Assembly: GCA_001898335.1 (NCBI GenBank)
Contig: MKTS01000015.1
Coordinates: forward strand, 62,001-126,000
Origin: Mucilaginibacter sp. 44-25
Lineage (GTDB): Bacteria > Bacteroidota > Bacteroidia > Sphingobacteriales > Sphingobacteriaceae
Length of the DNA stretch: 64,000 nucleotides
Reading direction: 5' to 3'
Each line of letters opens with the position of its first letter. Positions within the stretch are counted from its first letter, which is position 1. The position numbers and the translations under genes are program-made. Of this stretch, positions 43,506-52,398 are shown piece by piece. The notes under the pieces were generated by a model. It was not told where the DNA came from. It did not search any database and saw nothing but the letters and a program-made list of their open reading frames with translations.

Positions 43506-43541
43506 TTGTATGGTTTTTGAAAGGACTCTAATTTCCGGATC

Positions 43542-43955
43542 TCAGTGAGGCAATCTGTTCCGTAGCACACCGTAAATATAAGTACCAAGAAGCGCGCCTC
43601 CTACAACAATGATCATGCTTAAGTAGCCGTAACCAATGTTTACAAACATGGGGCCGGGGCATGCGCCTGTAAGTGCCCAGCCTAACCCGAAAATAAGCCC
43701 GCCAAGTATGTACTTAGTCCATTGCTTGTCTTTATCCGGCAGGCTTATCAATTCTCCCTCGATATCACGTATCTTAAGTTTTTTGATAATATAAACTGCT
43801 ATAATGCCCAGTATAACCGCCGTGCCAATGATACCGTACATATGGAAAGACTGGAAGCGGAACATTTCCTGTATGCGGTACCAGCTCACAGCTTCGGATT
43901 TGATCATGACGTTACCAAAGACAATGCCTGCCAGTATAAATCTTAGTGCTTTCAT
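43542..43955 (-). CDS. YeeE/YedE-family membrane protein, half-size (DUF6691-like)
   Basis: 137 residues with four hydrophobic segments. It has the YeeE/YedE hallmark GLGWALTGACPGPMFVNIGYG with a Cys in the membrane. In this family paired small proteins form thiosulfate or sulfur-species transporters. It lies 1 bp after its partner gene (43957-44511), so the two make a split transporter. Cytoplasmic loop between TM2 and TM3 is charged. Confidence 0.82.
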   Translation of the reverse strand: MKALRFILAGIVFGNVMIKSEAVSWYRIQEMFRFQSFHMYGIIGTAVILGIIAVYIIKKLKIRDIEGELISLPDKDKQWTKYILGGLIFGLGWALTGACPGPMFVNIGYGYLSMIIVVGGALLGTYIYGVLRNRLPH

Positions 43956-43956
43956 A

Positions 43957-44511
43957 TCAGAAGATGAGGGGGAATAATAAATGAGTCATGATGAGGCCAC
44001 CCGCGAAGAAGCCGATAACGGCCACCAGCGAAGGTAACTGCAGGTTTGATAAGCCGCTTATGGCATGGCCCGAAGTGCAGCCCCCGGCATAACGCGTACC
44101 GAAGCCAATAAGCAAGCCGCCTGTAAGCATGAGCAGGATGTTTTTTAAATTTAAAGACTGCAAGCCAAATAGTTGACCGGGTTCCAGCTGCCCGTCAAAC
44201 CGGATGCCGAGCGCTTTTAAATCTGTGATGGTAGCGGCAGATAATTGCAGCGGTTGCCCGTTTTTAAGGAATGTACCTGCTATAAAGCCGCCGATAACAG
44301 CACCTGCAAGAAAATACAGGTTCCATTTTTGCGAACGCCAGTTGAAATCAAAAAAGGAGATTTTTTTGCCCGCACCGGCCATAGCGCAAATGGTACGCAG
44401 GTTAGATGAAAAGCCAAAAGATTTACCAAATAATATTAAGGTAACCATTATGGCCGCGATAATGGTGCCGGAAGCGTACCAGGGCCAGGGTTGCCTGAGT
44501 AATTGAAGCAT
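43957..44511 (-). CDS. YeeE/YedE-family sulfur transporter subunit
   Basis: 184 residues, about five hydrophobic segments. The Sulf_transp signature is GGLLIGFGTRYAGGCTSGHAISGLSNLQLPS with the key Cys. Together with the following half-size protein it should import thiosulfate or a related sulfur compound across the inner membrane. No rhodanese or persulfide dioxygenase gene adjoins, although these are common partners elsewhere. Confidence 0.85.
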   Translation of the reverse strand: MLQLLRQPWPWYASGTIIAAIMVTLILFGKSFGFSSNLRTICAMAGAGKKISFFDFNWRSQKWNLYFLAGAVIGGFIAGTFLKNGQPLQLSAATITDLKALGIRFDGQLEPGQLFGLQSLNLKNILLMLTGGLLIGFGTRYAGGCTSGHAISGLSNLQLPSLVAVIGFFAGGLIMTHLLFPLIF

Positions 44512-44661
44512 AAAATAATAGCGTTAATGAGTATAGAACAAATATAGCTGGTAGGAAGTAATTACAGCGGTTTTAATGCAGTAGCCGGATATACTGCGGT
44601 GGTAGTTTAAAGCACAAGCCCTTTACCTTCGCATTATAAGCGGGATTAGAAAAGTATTAGA

Positions 44662-44682
44662 TATTGCAACATAGCTGCAATA
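44662..44682. promoter_or_regulatory. Inverted repeat upstream of the His-rich protein gene, candidate Zur site
   Basis: TATTGCA-ACATAGC-TGCAATA, 7-bp perfect arms, 33-53 bp before the proposed start at 44715. Its core TGCAACATAGCTGCA (44665-44679) aligns with TGCAACAATATTGCA (47633-47647) in front of the COG0523 gene. The match between two metal-related promoters suggests one repressor. Confidence 0.55.
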
Positions 44683-44714
44683 AAGAAATTTGTATACATA
44701 CTTTTACCAGCGTT

Positions 44715-45032
44715 TTGAAACCAAAGAAGAAATTGAATATAGGTTTGGCTGTGTTGCTGCTATGGGTATTCCTGGCAGGGCAGGCATCTTTTTCATTTCA
44801 TCTCTACCATCACTCGCACACCAAGCATGAGTCTAATGAACGTTCAAAACAGGGCAATGAAGATTGCAGCGTTTGTCAGCTTAATATCCATCCCGCGTTA
44901 TCGGAGATCAATACGCTGCAAATAGCTAAGCCGGACGTTATAAGCCATCGCTATTTTATTGGTAATTTATTGCTCAGGCATGCTGCTGTTGTTTATACAA
45001 AGTGCGGCAGAGGGCCCCCGTTTTCAGTCTGA
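44715..45032 (+). CDS. Small His-rich membrane-anchored protein before the ZnuD-like receptor
   Basis: Start at a TTG (44715) giving MKPKKKLNIGLAVLLLWVFLAGQ, a signal-anchor; the frame opens earlier at another TTG that lies inside the inverted repeat and is unlikely. About 105 residues. After the anchor comes FHLYHHSHTKHE, five His within twelve residues, a CSVCQ pair, and the end CGRGPPFS. Small proteins of this form occur next to metal-uptake TonB receptors in Bacteroidota and may bind zinc or copper. The next gene starts 41 bp downstream. No named family. Confidence 0.6.
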   Translation: MKPKKKLNIGLAVLLLWVFLAGQASFSFHLYHHSHTKHESNERSKQGNEDCSVCQLNIHPALSEINTLQIAKPDVISHRYFIGNLLLRHAAVVYTKCGRGPPFSV

Positions 45033-45073
45033 TAGTGATCGTTTCCTTATAATTTATTAATCCTTAAGTGTTT

Positions 45074-47536
45074 ATGAAAATAAAAATATTTTTCAGCTTT
45101 ATGCTGCTTATACTTCCTGCCCTGCTTTTTGCTATGCCCGGAAGTACCCGGCTTACCGGAAAGATAACCGACGCTAAAACCGGTGAAGTTATTGTGGGCG
45201 CCGTCATACGTATTCCTGATCTTAAAATTGCTACGTCAAGCGATAAAGATGGTTTATTCGCTTTCAACAATCTTCCAAAGGGAATCTATCTTATCCAGGT
45301 AAGCTCGTTAGGCTACCGTGCCATTGCCGAAAGCGTGGATCTATCCCGTACCGGTAACTTAAATTTTAAACTGGAAGCTTCAGCGGTTGAAGTGAACGAG
45401 GTAGTGATAACCGGTGTTAGTAAGGCTACCGAGATTAAACGTAACCCGGTACCCATGATAGCTATCAGCAAAAGCTATCTTGACCAGCGTGCCGCCTCTA
45501 ACAACGTGATCGATGAGATCGCTAATTTACCGGGAGTGAGCGCTGTAACCACGGGGCCAAACATCTCTAAACCGTTTATTCATGGGCTTGGCTATAACCG
45601 TGTGGTTACCCTGCAGGACGGTATAAGGCAAGAAGGGCAGCAATGGGGCGATGAACATGGTATAGAGGTAGACCAAAATTCTATTGACCGTGTGGAGATC
45701 ATTAAAGGCCCGGCCAGTTTAACTTACGGCTCTGATGCTATAGGTGGTGTGGTTAACTTACTAACCCCACAGCCGGTAGCCGAAGGCTCCATAAAAGGGG
45801 CCGTTACCAATAGCTATGGCACCAATAATGGCCTCTGGAATAATTCTTTAAACTTATTTGGTAATAATAAGGGTTTAGTTTGGGGTACCATACTCTCCAG
45901 CAAAGAGGCCAAGGATTACCAAAACCCGCATGATGGCCGGGTATACGCCACTGGTTTTAAAGAGAAAGACGCGCATGTGATGATGGGCGTAAACAAATCA
46001 TGGGGATATTCCTATTTCCATGCTACCTTATTTGATGATAAGCAGGATATACCAGATGGTAGCCGGGATTCACTCACCCGTAAGTTTACCAAGCAAAATT
46101 CGGAAGACCCGCTTGATCGTTCCATCGTTTCCGACAAAGAGCTAAACTCCTATAATATCCCGGTACTTCACCAGCGTGTGCAGCTTTACCGTATTTACAA
46201 TAACAGCAACTTTGTTATCGGGCCCGGAAACCTTATTGTTAACCTGGGTTATCAGTATAGCCATCGCAGGGAATATACGCATCCGCAAAATGGTGATATC
46301 CCGGGTTTAAACCTGCAATTGAATAGTTATACCTATGATGTTAAGTACAACTATCCTTTGGGCAACGGGTATGATGCCACAGTAGGTGTAAACGGTATGT
46401 ACCAGAATAATTCATTAGGAGGCAACAGTACGGATTTTCCGATCCCTGCCTATCACCAGTTTGATATCGGCCCATTTTTGGTGGCCCGAAAAACATTTGG
46501 GAAACTTGATATTGCAGGCGGAATACGATATGACAGCCGCTCGTTTACCGGCCAGGCAGCTTATATTGATACCACAAGGGCTTATTTCCCGTCGCTTTAC
46601 ACAGGAGCTAACCCTTCAACAACCGCTAATGTTGCGCAGCAGTTCCCGGCTTTAAGTAAAACGTTTTCTGGCGCAACGGGCAGCTTTGGCGCCACGTACA
46701 ATTTTTCTAAGGCAGTTGCGGTAAAGGCCAATATAGCGCGGGGTTTCCGTGCGCCAAGTATAGCGGAGTTATCAGCCAACGGACCTGATCCGGGCTCTCA
46801 GATCTATCATATAGGTAACAGCAATTTTAAACCCGAGTTTAGTCTTCAGGAAGATTTTGGCGCATTTTTAACCCTGCCGTATGTATCTGCAAGCCTGGAA
46901 TTATATAACAATCGTATCTCTAACTATATATTTCAGCAACAGGAATTAAATGCCGACGGAAGCCCGGTTATCACACAGGGATATAATACATTCACCTATG
47001 TACAAACTAAGGCAAAGATACAGGGTGGCGAATTTAGCCTGGACATTCATCCGGTTTCCTGGTTGCATTTCGCAAACGCCTTAACCCTAACTTATGGCCA
47101 AAACCTCGGTAATGGCGGCCCGGTGGCTGACAGCCTGAAGTATCTGCCTTTTATACCGCCGTTGCATACCCATTCTGAACTTCGCGGAAATTTTGCCAGG
47201 GGGTATAAATCATTCAGGAATTTGTTTGCCTTTGTTGGTTATGACCACTATAATGCCCAAAACAGGTTTTTCTCGGCTTACGGCACAGAAACCTATACCG
47301 CAGGATACAATTTATTAAGTGCAGGCCTCGGTGGTAGTATATTTAATTCAAAAGGCAGAAATGTACTCAGCCTGTTTATCGAAGGCACCAATCTGGCTAA
47401 CGTAAGTTATCAATCTAATATGAGCAGGCTAAAATATTTTGATAATGCCACGGTACCTGCGGGTGTACAGCCCGGTATATTTAACATGGGGCGTAACATC
47501 AGCTTCAAATTAGTTATACCCGTAGATTTTAAATAG
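45074..47536 (+). CDS. TonB-dependent receptor, probable zinc/metal uptake (ZnuD-like)
   Basis: Start at ATG 45074 (MKIKIFFSFMLLILPALLFA); a GTG at 45068 is in frame. About 820 residues: signal peptide, a carboxypeptidase-regulatory-like domain (~25-105), plug (~115-235: PVPMIAISKSYLDQRAASNNVIDEIANLPG, RQEGQQWGDEHGIEVDQNSIDRVEIIKGPASLTYGSDAIGG) and barrel. The GQQWGDEHGIE loop resembles ZnuD-type zinc receptors. Upstream His-rich protein and downstream COG0523 GTPase support metal transport. A terminator follows. Confidence 0.78.
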   Translation: MKIKIFFSFMLLILPALLFAMPGSTRLTGKITDAKTGEVIVGAVIRIPDLKIATSSDKDGLFAFNNLPKGIYLIQVSSLGYRAIAESVDLSRTGNLNFKLEASAVEVNEVVITGVSKATEIKRNPVPMIAISKSYLDQRAASNNVIDEIANLPGVSAVTTGPNISKPFIHGLGYNRVVTLQDGIRQEGQQWGDEHGIEVDQNSIDRVEIIKGPASLTYGSDAIGGVVNLLTPQPVAEGSIKGAVTNSYGTNNGLWNNSLNLFGNNKGLVWGTILSSKEAKDYQNPHDGRVYATGFKEKDAHVMMGVNKSWGYSYFHATLFDDKQDIPDGSRDSLTRKFTKQNSEDPLDRSIVSDKELNSYNIPVLHQRVQLYRIYNNSNFVIGPGNLIVNLGYQYSHRREYTHPQNGDIPGLNLQLNSYTYDVKYNYPLGNGYDATVGVNGMYQNNSLGGNSTDFPIPAYHQFDIGPFLVARKTFGKLDIAGGIRYDSRSFTGQAAYIDTTRAYFPSLYTGANPSTTANVAQQFPALSKTFSGATGSFGATYNFSKAVAVKANIARGFRAPSIAELSANGPDPGSQIYHIGNSNFKPEFSLQEDFGAFLTLPYVSASLELYNNRISNYIFQQQELNADGSPVITQGYNTFTYVQTKAKIQGGEFSLDIHPVSWLHFANALTLTYGQNLGNGGPVADSLKYLPFIPPLHTHSELRGNFARGYKSFRNLFAFVGYDHYNAQNRFFSAYGTETYTAGYNLLSAGLGGSIFNSKGRNVLSLFIEGTNLANVSYQSNMSRLKYFDNATVPAGVQPGIFNMGRNISFKLVIPVDFK

Positions 47537-47551
47537 CCTCCTTGTAGCCGC

Positions 47552-47588
47552 AAAAGCGTGGTTTTATTAAGTTAAGACCACGCTTTTT
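47552..47588 (+). terminator. Terminator of the ZnuD-like receptor gene
   Basis: AAAAGCGTGGT (47552-47562) pairs with ACCACGCTTTT (47577-47587), 14-base loop, followed by further Ts. Confidence 0.75.
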
Positions 47589-47627
47589 ATTGTCAGGTGA
47601 ATAAAATGGGAGATTAATAGCGGCATT

Positions 47628-47652
47628 TTAAATGCAACAATATTGCATTTAA
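47628..47652. promoter_or_regulatory. Perfect 10-bp inverted repeat before the COG0523 gene, candidate Zur box
   Basis: TTAAATGCAA-CAATA-TTGCATTTAA, 38 bp before the ATG at 47690. Perfect dyad of Fur/Zur-box size, and its core matches the site at 44662-44682. Confidence 0.65.
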
Positions 47653-47689
47653 TAATTTTTTATTAATATTGTGAAGTAAAATTAATGGA

Positions 47690-48883
47690 ATGAAAAAACT
47701 ACCTGTAACTGTTCTAAGTGGCTTTCTGGGTGCCGGAAAAACTACCTTGCTTAATCATATTTTACATAACAAATCTGACATGCGCGTTGCGGTTATTGTA
47801 AACGATATGAGCGAGGTGAATATTGATGCTCAATTGGTAGCAAATGAAAAAACACTATCAAGAACCGAAGAAAAGTTGGTTGAGATGAGCAATGGTTGTA
47901 TTTGCTGTACGCTGCGCGAAGACCTGATGATAGAAGTTGAGAAACTTGCCGCCGAAAACAGGTTTGATTATTTGCTGATCGAAAGCACAGGCATATCCGA
48001 ACCTGTGCCGGTAGCACAAACATTTACCTTTGTTGATGACGAAGCCGGTATTGATTTGAGTAAGTTTTCAAAGTTAGATACTATGGTAACGGTTGTAGAT
48101 TGCTATAATTTCTTTAAAGATTTTAGTAGTGCAGAAAAACTACTGGACCGCAACCTGGTGGATAATATGGCCGACCAAAGAACTATTGTGAATTTACTTA
48201 CCGACCAGATAGAGTTTGCCAATGTGATTGTTTTAAATAAAACAGATCTGTTGAGCGAAGGTGATATAAATTTGCTGGAAACCCTTGTGAAAAAGCTTAA
48301 CCCGGATGCCAGGATCATCAGATCTGTATTTGGATGTGTGGCACCCGATGATATTTTAAACACCGGCCTTTTTGATTTTGATAAGGCTTCTGCATCAGCC
48401 GGTTGGATCAAAGAGCTCGAAAATGAGCATACCCCCGAAACGGAAGAATACGGCATAAGCTCATTGGTTTTCAGAGCGCGTAAGCCCTTTCACCCAACTC
48501 GTTTCTGGCATTGGTTAAAAGAAGACTTTCCTGAAAATGTTATCCGCTCGAAAGGGATGTTTTGGGTAGCATCACGCCCAAACGATGCTTTAAATTTTTC
48601 GCAGGCCGGTGGTTCGAGCCGTTTGGAAAGAGCTGGTGTTTGGTGGGTAAGCATGCCTTACGCAGAACGCATCCAATACAGCGATTATATTGAAAATAAG
48701 GAATACATAGAAGGTAAATGGGTTAAACACTGGGCCGACAGGATGACCGAAATGGTTTTTATTGGACAGGATATGGATAAGACCCAACTGCTAAGTGAAC
48801 TTGAGCACTGTTTATTGTCTGATGAGGAAGTAGCAGATTTTTTGGCCGGAAAAGCTTTTGCTGATACTTTAACAATTAATTAA
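47690..48883 (+). CDS. COG0523 GTP-dependent metal chaperone (CobW/ZNG family)
   Basis: 397 residues. G domain: GFLGAGKTTLLNHIL (P-loop), the metal-binding CICC in EMSNGCICCTLRED (CxCC), ESTGISEPVPVA (switch II region) and VLNKTDLL. The CobW_C domain (~270-390) has FHPTRFWHWL and GVWWVSMP. Family members deliver zinc or other metals to client enzymes, and Zur-controlled versions work in zinc shortage. The dyad just upstream and the TonB receptor before it fit zinc. Length is normal. Confidence 0.9.
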   Translation: MKKLPVTVLSGFLGAGKTTLLNHILHNKSDMRVAVIVNDMSEVNIDAQLVANEKTLSRTEEKLVEMSNGCICCTLREDLMIEVEKLAAENRFDYLLIESTGISEPVPVAQTFTFVDDEAGIDLSKFSKLDTMVTVVDCYNFFKDFSSAEKLLDRNLVDNMADQRTIVNLLTDQIEFANVIVLNKTDLLSEGDINLLETLVKKLNPDARIIRSVFGCVAPDDILNTGLFDFDKASASAGWIKELENEHTPETEEYGISSLVFRARKPFHPTRFWHWLKEDFPENVIRSKGMFWVASRPNDALNFSQAGGSSRLERAGVWWVSMPYAERIQYSDYIENKEYIEGKWVKHWADRMTEMVFIGQDMDKTQLLSELEHCLLSDEEVADFLAGKAFADTLTIN

Positions 48884-48974
48884 AGATGCAGTATATAATG
48901 TGCCATTTATGATAATTATGTATCAGTGAATATCCTTTTAAACAGGCTATTACAAAAGCGGATATAAGGATGAT

Positions 48975-50534
48975 CTATTCTTTCTTAATGATCTGGCTGT
49001 TGATCTCTATTTCACTTAACAGCCCTGGTGTATTTACCGCGGTTGAGAAGCTTTTTTCCGGCGATGCCATAGAGATCTTATCCAAGTCTGCAGTTACCTG
49101 GTCAAATTCTTTAAATAAGTGATTTAGTTCTTTAAGATGCGAATTGAAGATTTTAGCCTTATTGTTATATGCACTGATGCGAATATTATTTAGCGCGCCG
49201 GCAGCCGTTTTAGTAGTATCTGCAGGCATAGGTGAATACGCAGACAGATCTCCTAAAGTGGTACGAATAGACAATAGAGGAGGGGCCGCGATATTGGAAT
49301 CAACAGTTTGCAGCATTAGTTGTTGCGGGTCGGGATTGTAGGCTACCAGGCTTTTGTATTCATTCACAATATCATTGCTAATGCTTGTTTGCAGCGCCTT
49401 GTCTTCAGTAACTATCTTTCTTTTAACGTTTGTTTGAAAGCCGTTAAAGAGTAACGCGGTAAAATCATAGGCCTTGGTACGTAAAACGGCTCCCTGTACT
49501 GAATAGTAATTGCTAAGCGTTTTTGTTTTTGCGAACATAACTCCCAGATTAGTATTTACAATTTCTGAAGGTGTACTGAAAGAAAGATCAGTTTCATTAC
49601 CAAAGTTGTAAAATTGCCTTCCGTAAACCTCCAGGTCATCAATGCGTTCATAGGATGATAGAAAATAGAGCCGGTATCGCTGATATTCTTTATCCGGATT
49701 GTCGATCTGCGCGTAACAATTCTGCAAAAAATCCACAAAGGATTTATCGTTAAATATTTGGTAAATGTTTGCCTCCGAAGTAGGTTTCCAGCGAACAAGC
49801 GATAATTTAGCCTTGAATTGTAGTTGTGCCGCATGATCTACACGGAGTGAATCAAACATTTTGGCAATAAAAAAGGCTACCTGGGTGTTAGCCATCCCTC
49901 TTTTATCCTTATCAACCATTGCAGAAAGGCTATCCTGAATGGTCAGGTAGTTTTCACTGTTGTTCCAAAAGGATGGTTCAAGTGGTGGTAGTAATAACCT
50001 GTTTGTTTTAGTGTCCACAAAAATGAATGTTCCGAGTGGGTATACGCTCTGGAAATTCTTCTCCACCATTGATAAACTGCTCATGGAAGTAGAATCCATT
50101 TTCAGCAGAAAATTCAATACCTTGTTATGTTCCAGCTTTATGCTTAAGCCCTCTAAAGATTCAAAAGAGCTGTTGATTTTCTCGGGTACGAAGATGGGGA
50201 TATCATTAATTTCTTTCTTATGCGTTTCAAGCGTTTGGTAATCCCGTTTAATTAATACAGAAAGCTGGTCTTCTGTATCCTGGCCGTAAAAGGCAATGGT
50301 GTCTCCTTTTTTAATATCGATCTCTTTTTCACGGTCCTCGCCGGGTTTAAGGCTAAATATGGCTTTTACTTTCAGATTACCAGAGTGCCCCTTAAGGCGA
50401 TAAAAAACAGCGATCTTATTTTTATTTTCGTTTTTAATACGAAACCGGAAGTCGGACGCGCTGGAAAATTGCGGCAGGCTAAAAAGCATTAGCCATGTTA
50501 CCAGGTAAAGCGGGTATATGAAAACGTTTTTCAT
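48975..50534 (-). CDS. Uncharacterised exported protein
   Basis: 519 residues, not recognised. A signal peptide (YPLYLVTWLMLFSLPQFSSAS) is followed by a beta-rich region (FRIKNENKNKIAVFYRLKGHSGN...) that could be an Ig-like domain, then ~380 mostly helical residues, and a C-terminal helix (HLKELNHLFKEFDQVTADLDKI) that may be a coiled coil. No catalytic motif seen. The gene after it on the same strand upstream (50610-51098) is also unknown. Probably periplasmic. Confidence 0.65.
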   Translation of the reverse strand: MKNVFIYPLYLVTWLMLFSLPQFSSASDFRFRIKNENKNKIAVFYRLKGHSGNLKVKAIFSLKPGEDREKEIDIKKGDTIAFYGQDTEDQLSVLIKRDYQTLETHKKEINDIPIFVPEKINSSFESLEGLSIKLEHNKVLNFLLKMDSTSMSSLSMVEKNFQSVYPLGTFIFVDTKTNRLLLPPLEPSFWNNSENYLTIQDSLSAMVDKDKRGMANTQVAFFIAKMFDSLRVDHAAQLQFKAKLSLVRWKPTSEANIYQIFNDKSFVDFLQNCYAQIDNPDKEYQRYRLYFLSSYERIDDLEVYGRQFYNFGNETDLSFSTPSEIVNTNLGVMFAKTKTLSNYYSVQGAVLRTKAYDFTALLFNGFQTNVKRKIVTEDKALQTSISNDIVNEYKSLVAYNPDPQQLMLQTVDSNIAAPPLLSIRTTLGDLSAYSPMPADTTKTAAGALNNIRISAYNNKAKIFNSHLKELNHLFKEFDQVTADLDKISMASPEKSFSTAVNTPGLLSEIEINSQIIKKE

Positions 50535-50609
50535 TTTAAGGGTATTACGTTTCTAACGAACGTTACCCTCAAATATTTTAAGCTAAATAACTATCAAATC
50601 TATTTAAAT

Positions 50610-51098
50610 TTAATCAAGCAGCGTCCAGGTGCGTTTGGCTTGTACCGCCTGTACAACCTGTTGCCCGGCAACCACAATGTTTTCTTTACGCTGGCCTATG
50701 TATTCCAGCGTGCTTAGCTTATTCCAAAGTGCAATTAAAACGCGTATAAACTCATCAACAGTAGCCATAGCGGCGCTAATATCATGATGGTTGTACACAA
50801 TCTCTATTAACCGCGCCAGTAATTCTTCAAAGTTGCCCGGGGTTACGTCTTTCCATTCATAAAAGTATTTCAATAATTCTTCGCGTTCGTTACCGGCAAT
50901 ACTTTTTATAGTGCTGAAAAAAACATGGGCCATTTCAGAAAAATAACCAACCATTACCAACGGCGGTTGGTGATGGACGATGTTGCGGTAAGGGAAATAA
51001 ATGCGTGCAATAAAACCAAGCATTTTGTCGCACAGTGTTTTTACGTTTTTGCCGACGGTAGAAATATTGTCTTTAGGATGCTGCGCTAAAGAAAACAT
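50610..51098 (-). CDS. Uncharacterised helical protein
   Basis: 162 residues, not recognised. All-helical, soluble, with a conserved-looking HHQPPLVMVGYFSEMAHVFFSTI segment and a second helix pair (ELLARLIEIVYNHHDISAAMATVDEFIRVLIALWNKL). No signal peptide, no metal motif beyond scattered His. It lies 75 bp upstream of the exported protein gene on the same strand, so the two may be cotranscribed. Confidence 0.6.
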   Translation of the reverse strand: MFSLAQHPKDNISTVGKNVKTLCDKMLGFIARIYFPYRNIVHHQPPLVMVGYFSEMAHVFFSTIKSIAGNEREELLKYFYEWKDVTPGNFEELLARLIEIVYNHHDISAAMATVDEFIRVLIALWNKLSTLEYIGQRKENIVVAGQQVVQAVQAKRTWTLLD

Positions 51099-51109
51099 TT
51101 GCCATAACT

Positions 51110-51277
51110 ATGTTCGATCTTTATCATAAAGGTGTTCCAAAAATGTTAGACGGTTTTTGGAGCGCAATTGATAATAACACAATTTATATGCGTGTAAATA
51201 AGGAGGACCTGTCGAATCCGAATTATGGCTCTACAGATCATCCTGTGCCGGTGTTTAAGGTTTGGGGGGGTAGATAA
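51110..51277 (+). CDS. Possible 55-residue protein or gene fragment
   Basis: An ATG-initiated frame not matching any family I know: MFDLYHKGVPKMLDGFWSA, then NTIYMRVNKEDL and FKVWGGR before TAA. Amino acid use looks natural, but the frame begins 12 bp from the divergent gene's start and ends in a seven-G run inside an inverted repeat (TTTAAGGTTT/AAACCTTAAA). It may be a remnant of a larger gene together with the next frame. Confidence 0.35.
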   Translation: MFDLYHKGVPKMLDGFWSAIDNNTIYMRVNKEDLSNPNYGSTDHPVPVFKVWGGR

Positions 51278-51284
51278 ACCTTAA

Positions 51285-51470
51285 ATGAAAGATTTTGGGG
51301 CTGGTAACCCTATTAATTATAACGTATCTGACGAACAGTACAATTATAATGTAATGATATATCTTACCTATATGATGCCCAAAAATGAATTTAAGACAAG
51401 ATTTTTAAAAAATAACTGGTTCAATTGTATAAAAGAAGACCTTTTGACTTTGGTTGGCGCATCTTTATAG
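51285..51470 (+). CDS. Possible 61-residue protein or gene fragment
   Basis: Begins MKDFGAGNPINYN, is rich in Tyr/Asn (DEQYNYNVMIYLTYMM) and ends TLVGASL. It lies 7 bp after the previous small frame, on the same strand. No family recognised. Either a small lineage gene or debris of a disrupted one. Confidence 0.3.
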   Translation: MKDFGAGNPINYNVSDEQYNYNVMIYLTYMMPKNEFKTRFLKNNWFNCIKEDLLTLVGASL

Positions 51471-51601
51471 CCCCCTTTTTTAGTATTTGGGATCTTTAAA
51501 TAACCTGGCACTTTTACATAAAGCGGGTTAAAACCCAGCAGTAATAACCACAATATCGTTTACAGCCGATGTACTTGATTAGATCTGTTGATAAGGCACT
51601 C

Positions 51602-52216
51602 TTATGAAAGCCCTTTTTGCAGCATTTGTGCCAGCCATGAAAGCTTTTCTTCATAATTAGGAAAACGCCCGAAGAGTATAACATCCATTTCAAAGCTTCT
51701 AAAAGCTGTTTGCAGCGTTTCAGCTAAGAAAGCGCGATCCTCATCATTAAGTGGTTTAATATCCTCATTTTCAATTGCCCAGGATATAATGTTTCCTATG
51801 AGCAACAATTCTTCATTCATCATACATCTTGTTTGTATGATGATCAAACTTGGGTCTGCTTTTAAATCATTTACCAGTAATTCATAATTAACTACCAGCA
51901 CTCTGATTTTTTCCAGCTTGCGGCGAAAATACTGTTCAATGTTGGCTGAAAGCGAGCGTCGTTTACTGATCACTTCAGCGCAATCATTGAGTATGGATGC
52001 CATGGTTTTTGCACACATGGCGTTCAACACCTCTGCCTTGTTATCAAAGTATTTATAAACGGTACTGCGCACTTTGCCCGCTTCTTTTGAAATATCCTGC
52101 ATGGTTACCTTGGTGTAACCATATTTTTTAAAAGCGCTTATCGCCCCCTCAATAATTTCTTCCTTCACACCATCAATTACCACCTCGCGCTCCTCCTTTA
52201 TAATTTCTTTCTCCAT
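51602..52216 (-). CDS. TetR-family regulator, divergent to the RND efflux operon
   Basis: About 204 residues (start at 52216, MEKEIIKEE; an ATG 9 bp earlier is possible). The HTH reads AISAFKKYGYTKVTMQDISKEAGKVRSTVYKYFDNKAEVLNAM; the ligand domain is helical with no recognisable specificity. It faces away from the MFP-RND-TolC operon across a 180-bp gap that holds a 20-bp palindrome, so it is probably the local repressor of the pump, induced by a pump substrate. Confidence 0.85.
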   Translation of the reverse strand: MEKEIIKEEREVVIDGVKEEIIEGAISAFKKYGYTKVTMQDISKEAGKVRSTVYKYFDNKAEVLNAMCAKTMASILNDCAEVISKRRSLSANIEQYFRRKLEKIRVLVVNYELLVNDLKADPSLIIIQTRCMMNEELLLIGNIISWAIENEDIKPLNDEDRAFLAETLQTAFRSFEMDVILFGRFPNYEEKLSWLAQMLQKGLS

Positions 52217-52319
52217 AATGATCACTCGTCTTAACAGCTATTACAAAAATGATAAAAAAATCGACAGCACAAAACTAATTAAACAAAAAGACATTTATTG
52301 TTATTTTGTATTTTGTTTT

Positions 52320-52339
52320 CAAAAATATTCATATTTTTG
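52320..52339. promoter_or_regulatory. Candidate TetR operator
   Basis: CAAAAATAT-TC-ATATTTTTG is a perfect 9-bp dyad with 2-base centre, 60 bp before the adaptor gene's proposed start and ~100 bp before the divergent TetR gene. TetR operators are usually of this size and symmetry. Confidence 0.5.
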
Positions 52340-52398
52340 CAGCGAAAATTATCAAAAGGCGTAATTTTTATGTATACAAAAAATCAATAAATGACTCT

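Noticed and set aside
44664..44714. Upstream TTG start for the His-rich protein
   Set aside because: It lies inside the candidate operator dyad and would put 17 hydrophilic residues ahead of the signal-anchor.
52306..52398. N-terminal extension of the efflux adaptor
   Set aside because: It would bury the lipoprotein signal and run through the promoter and palindrome.
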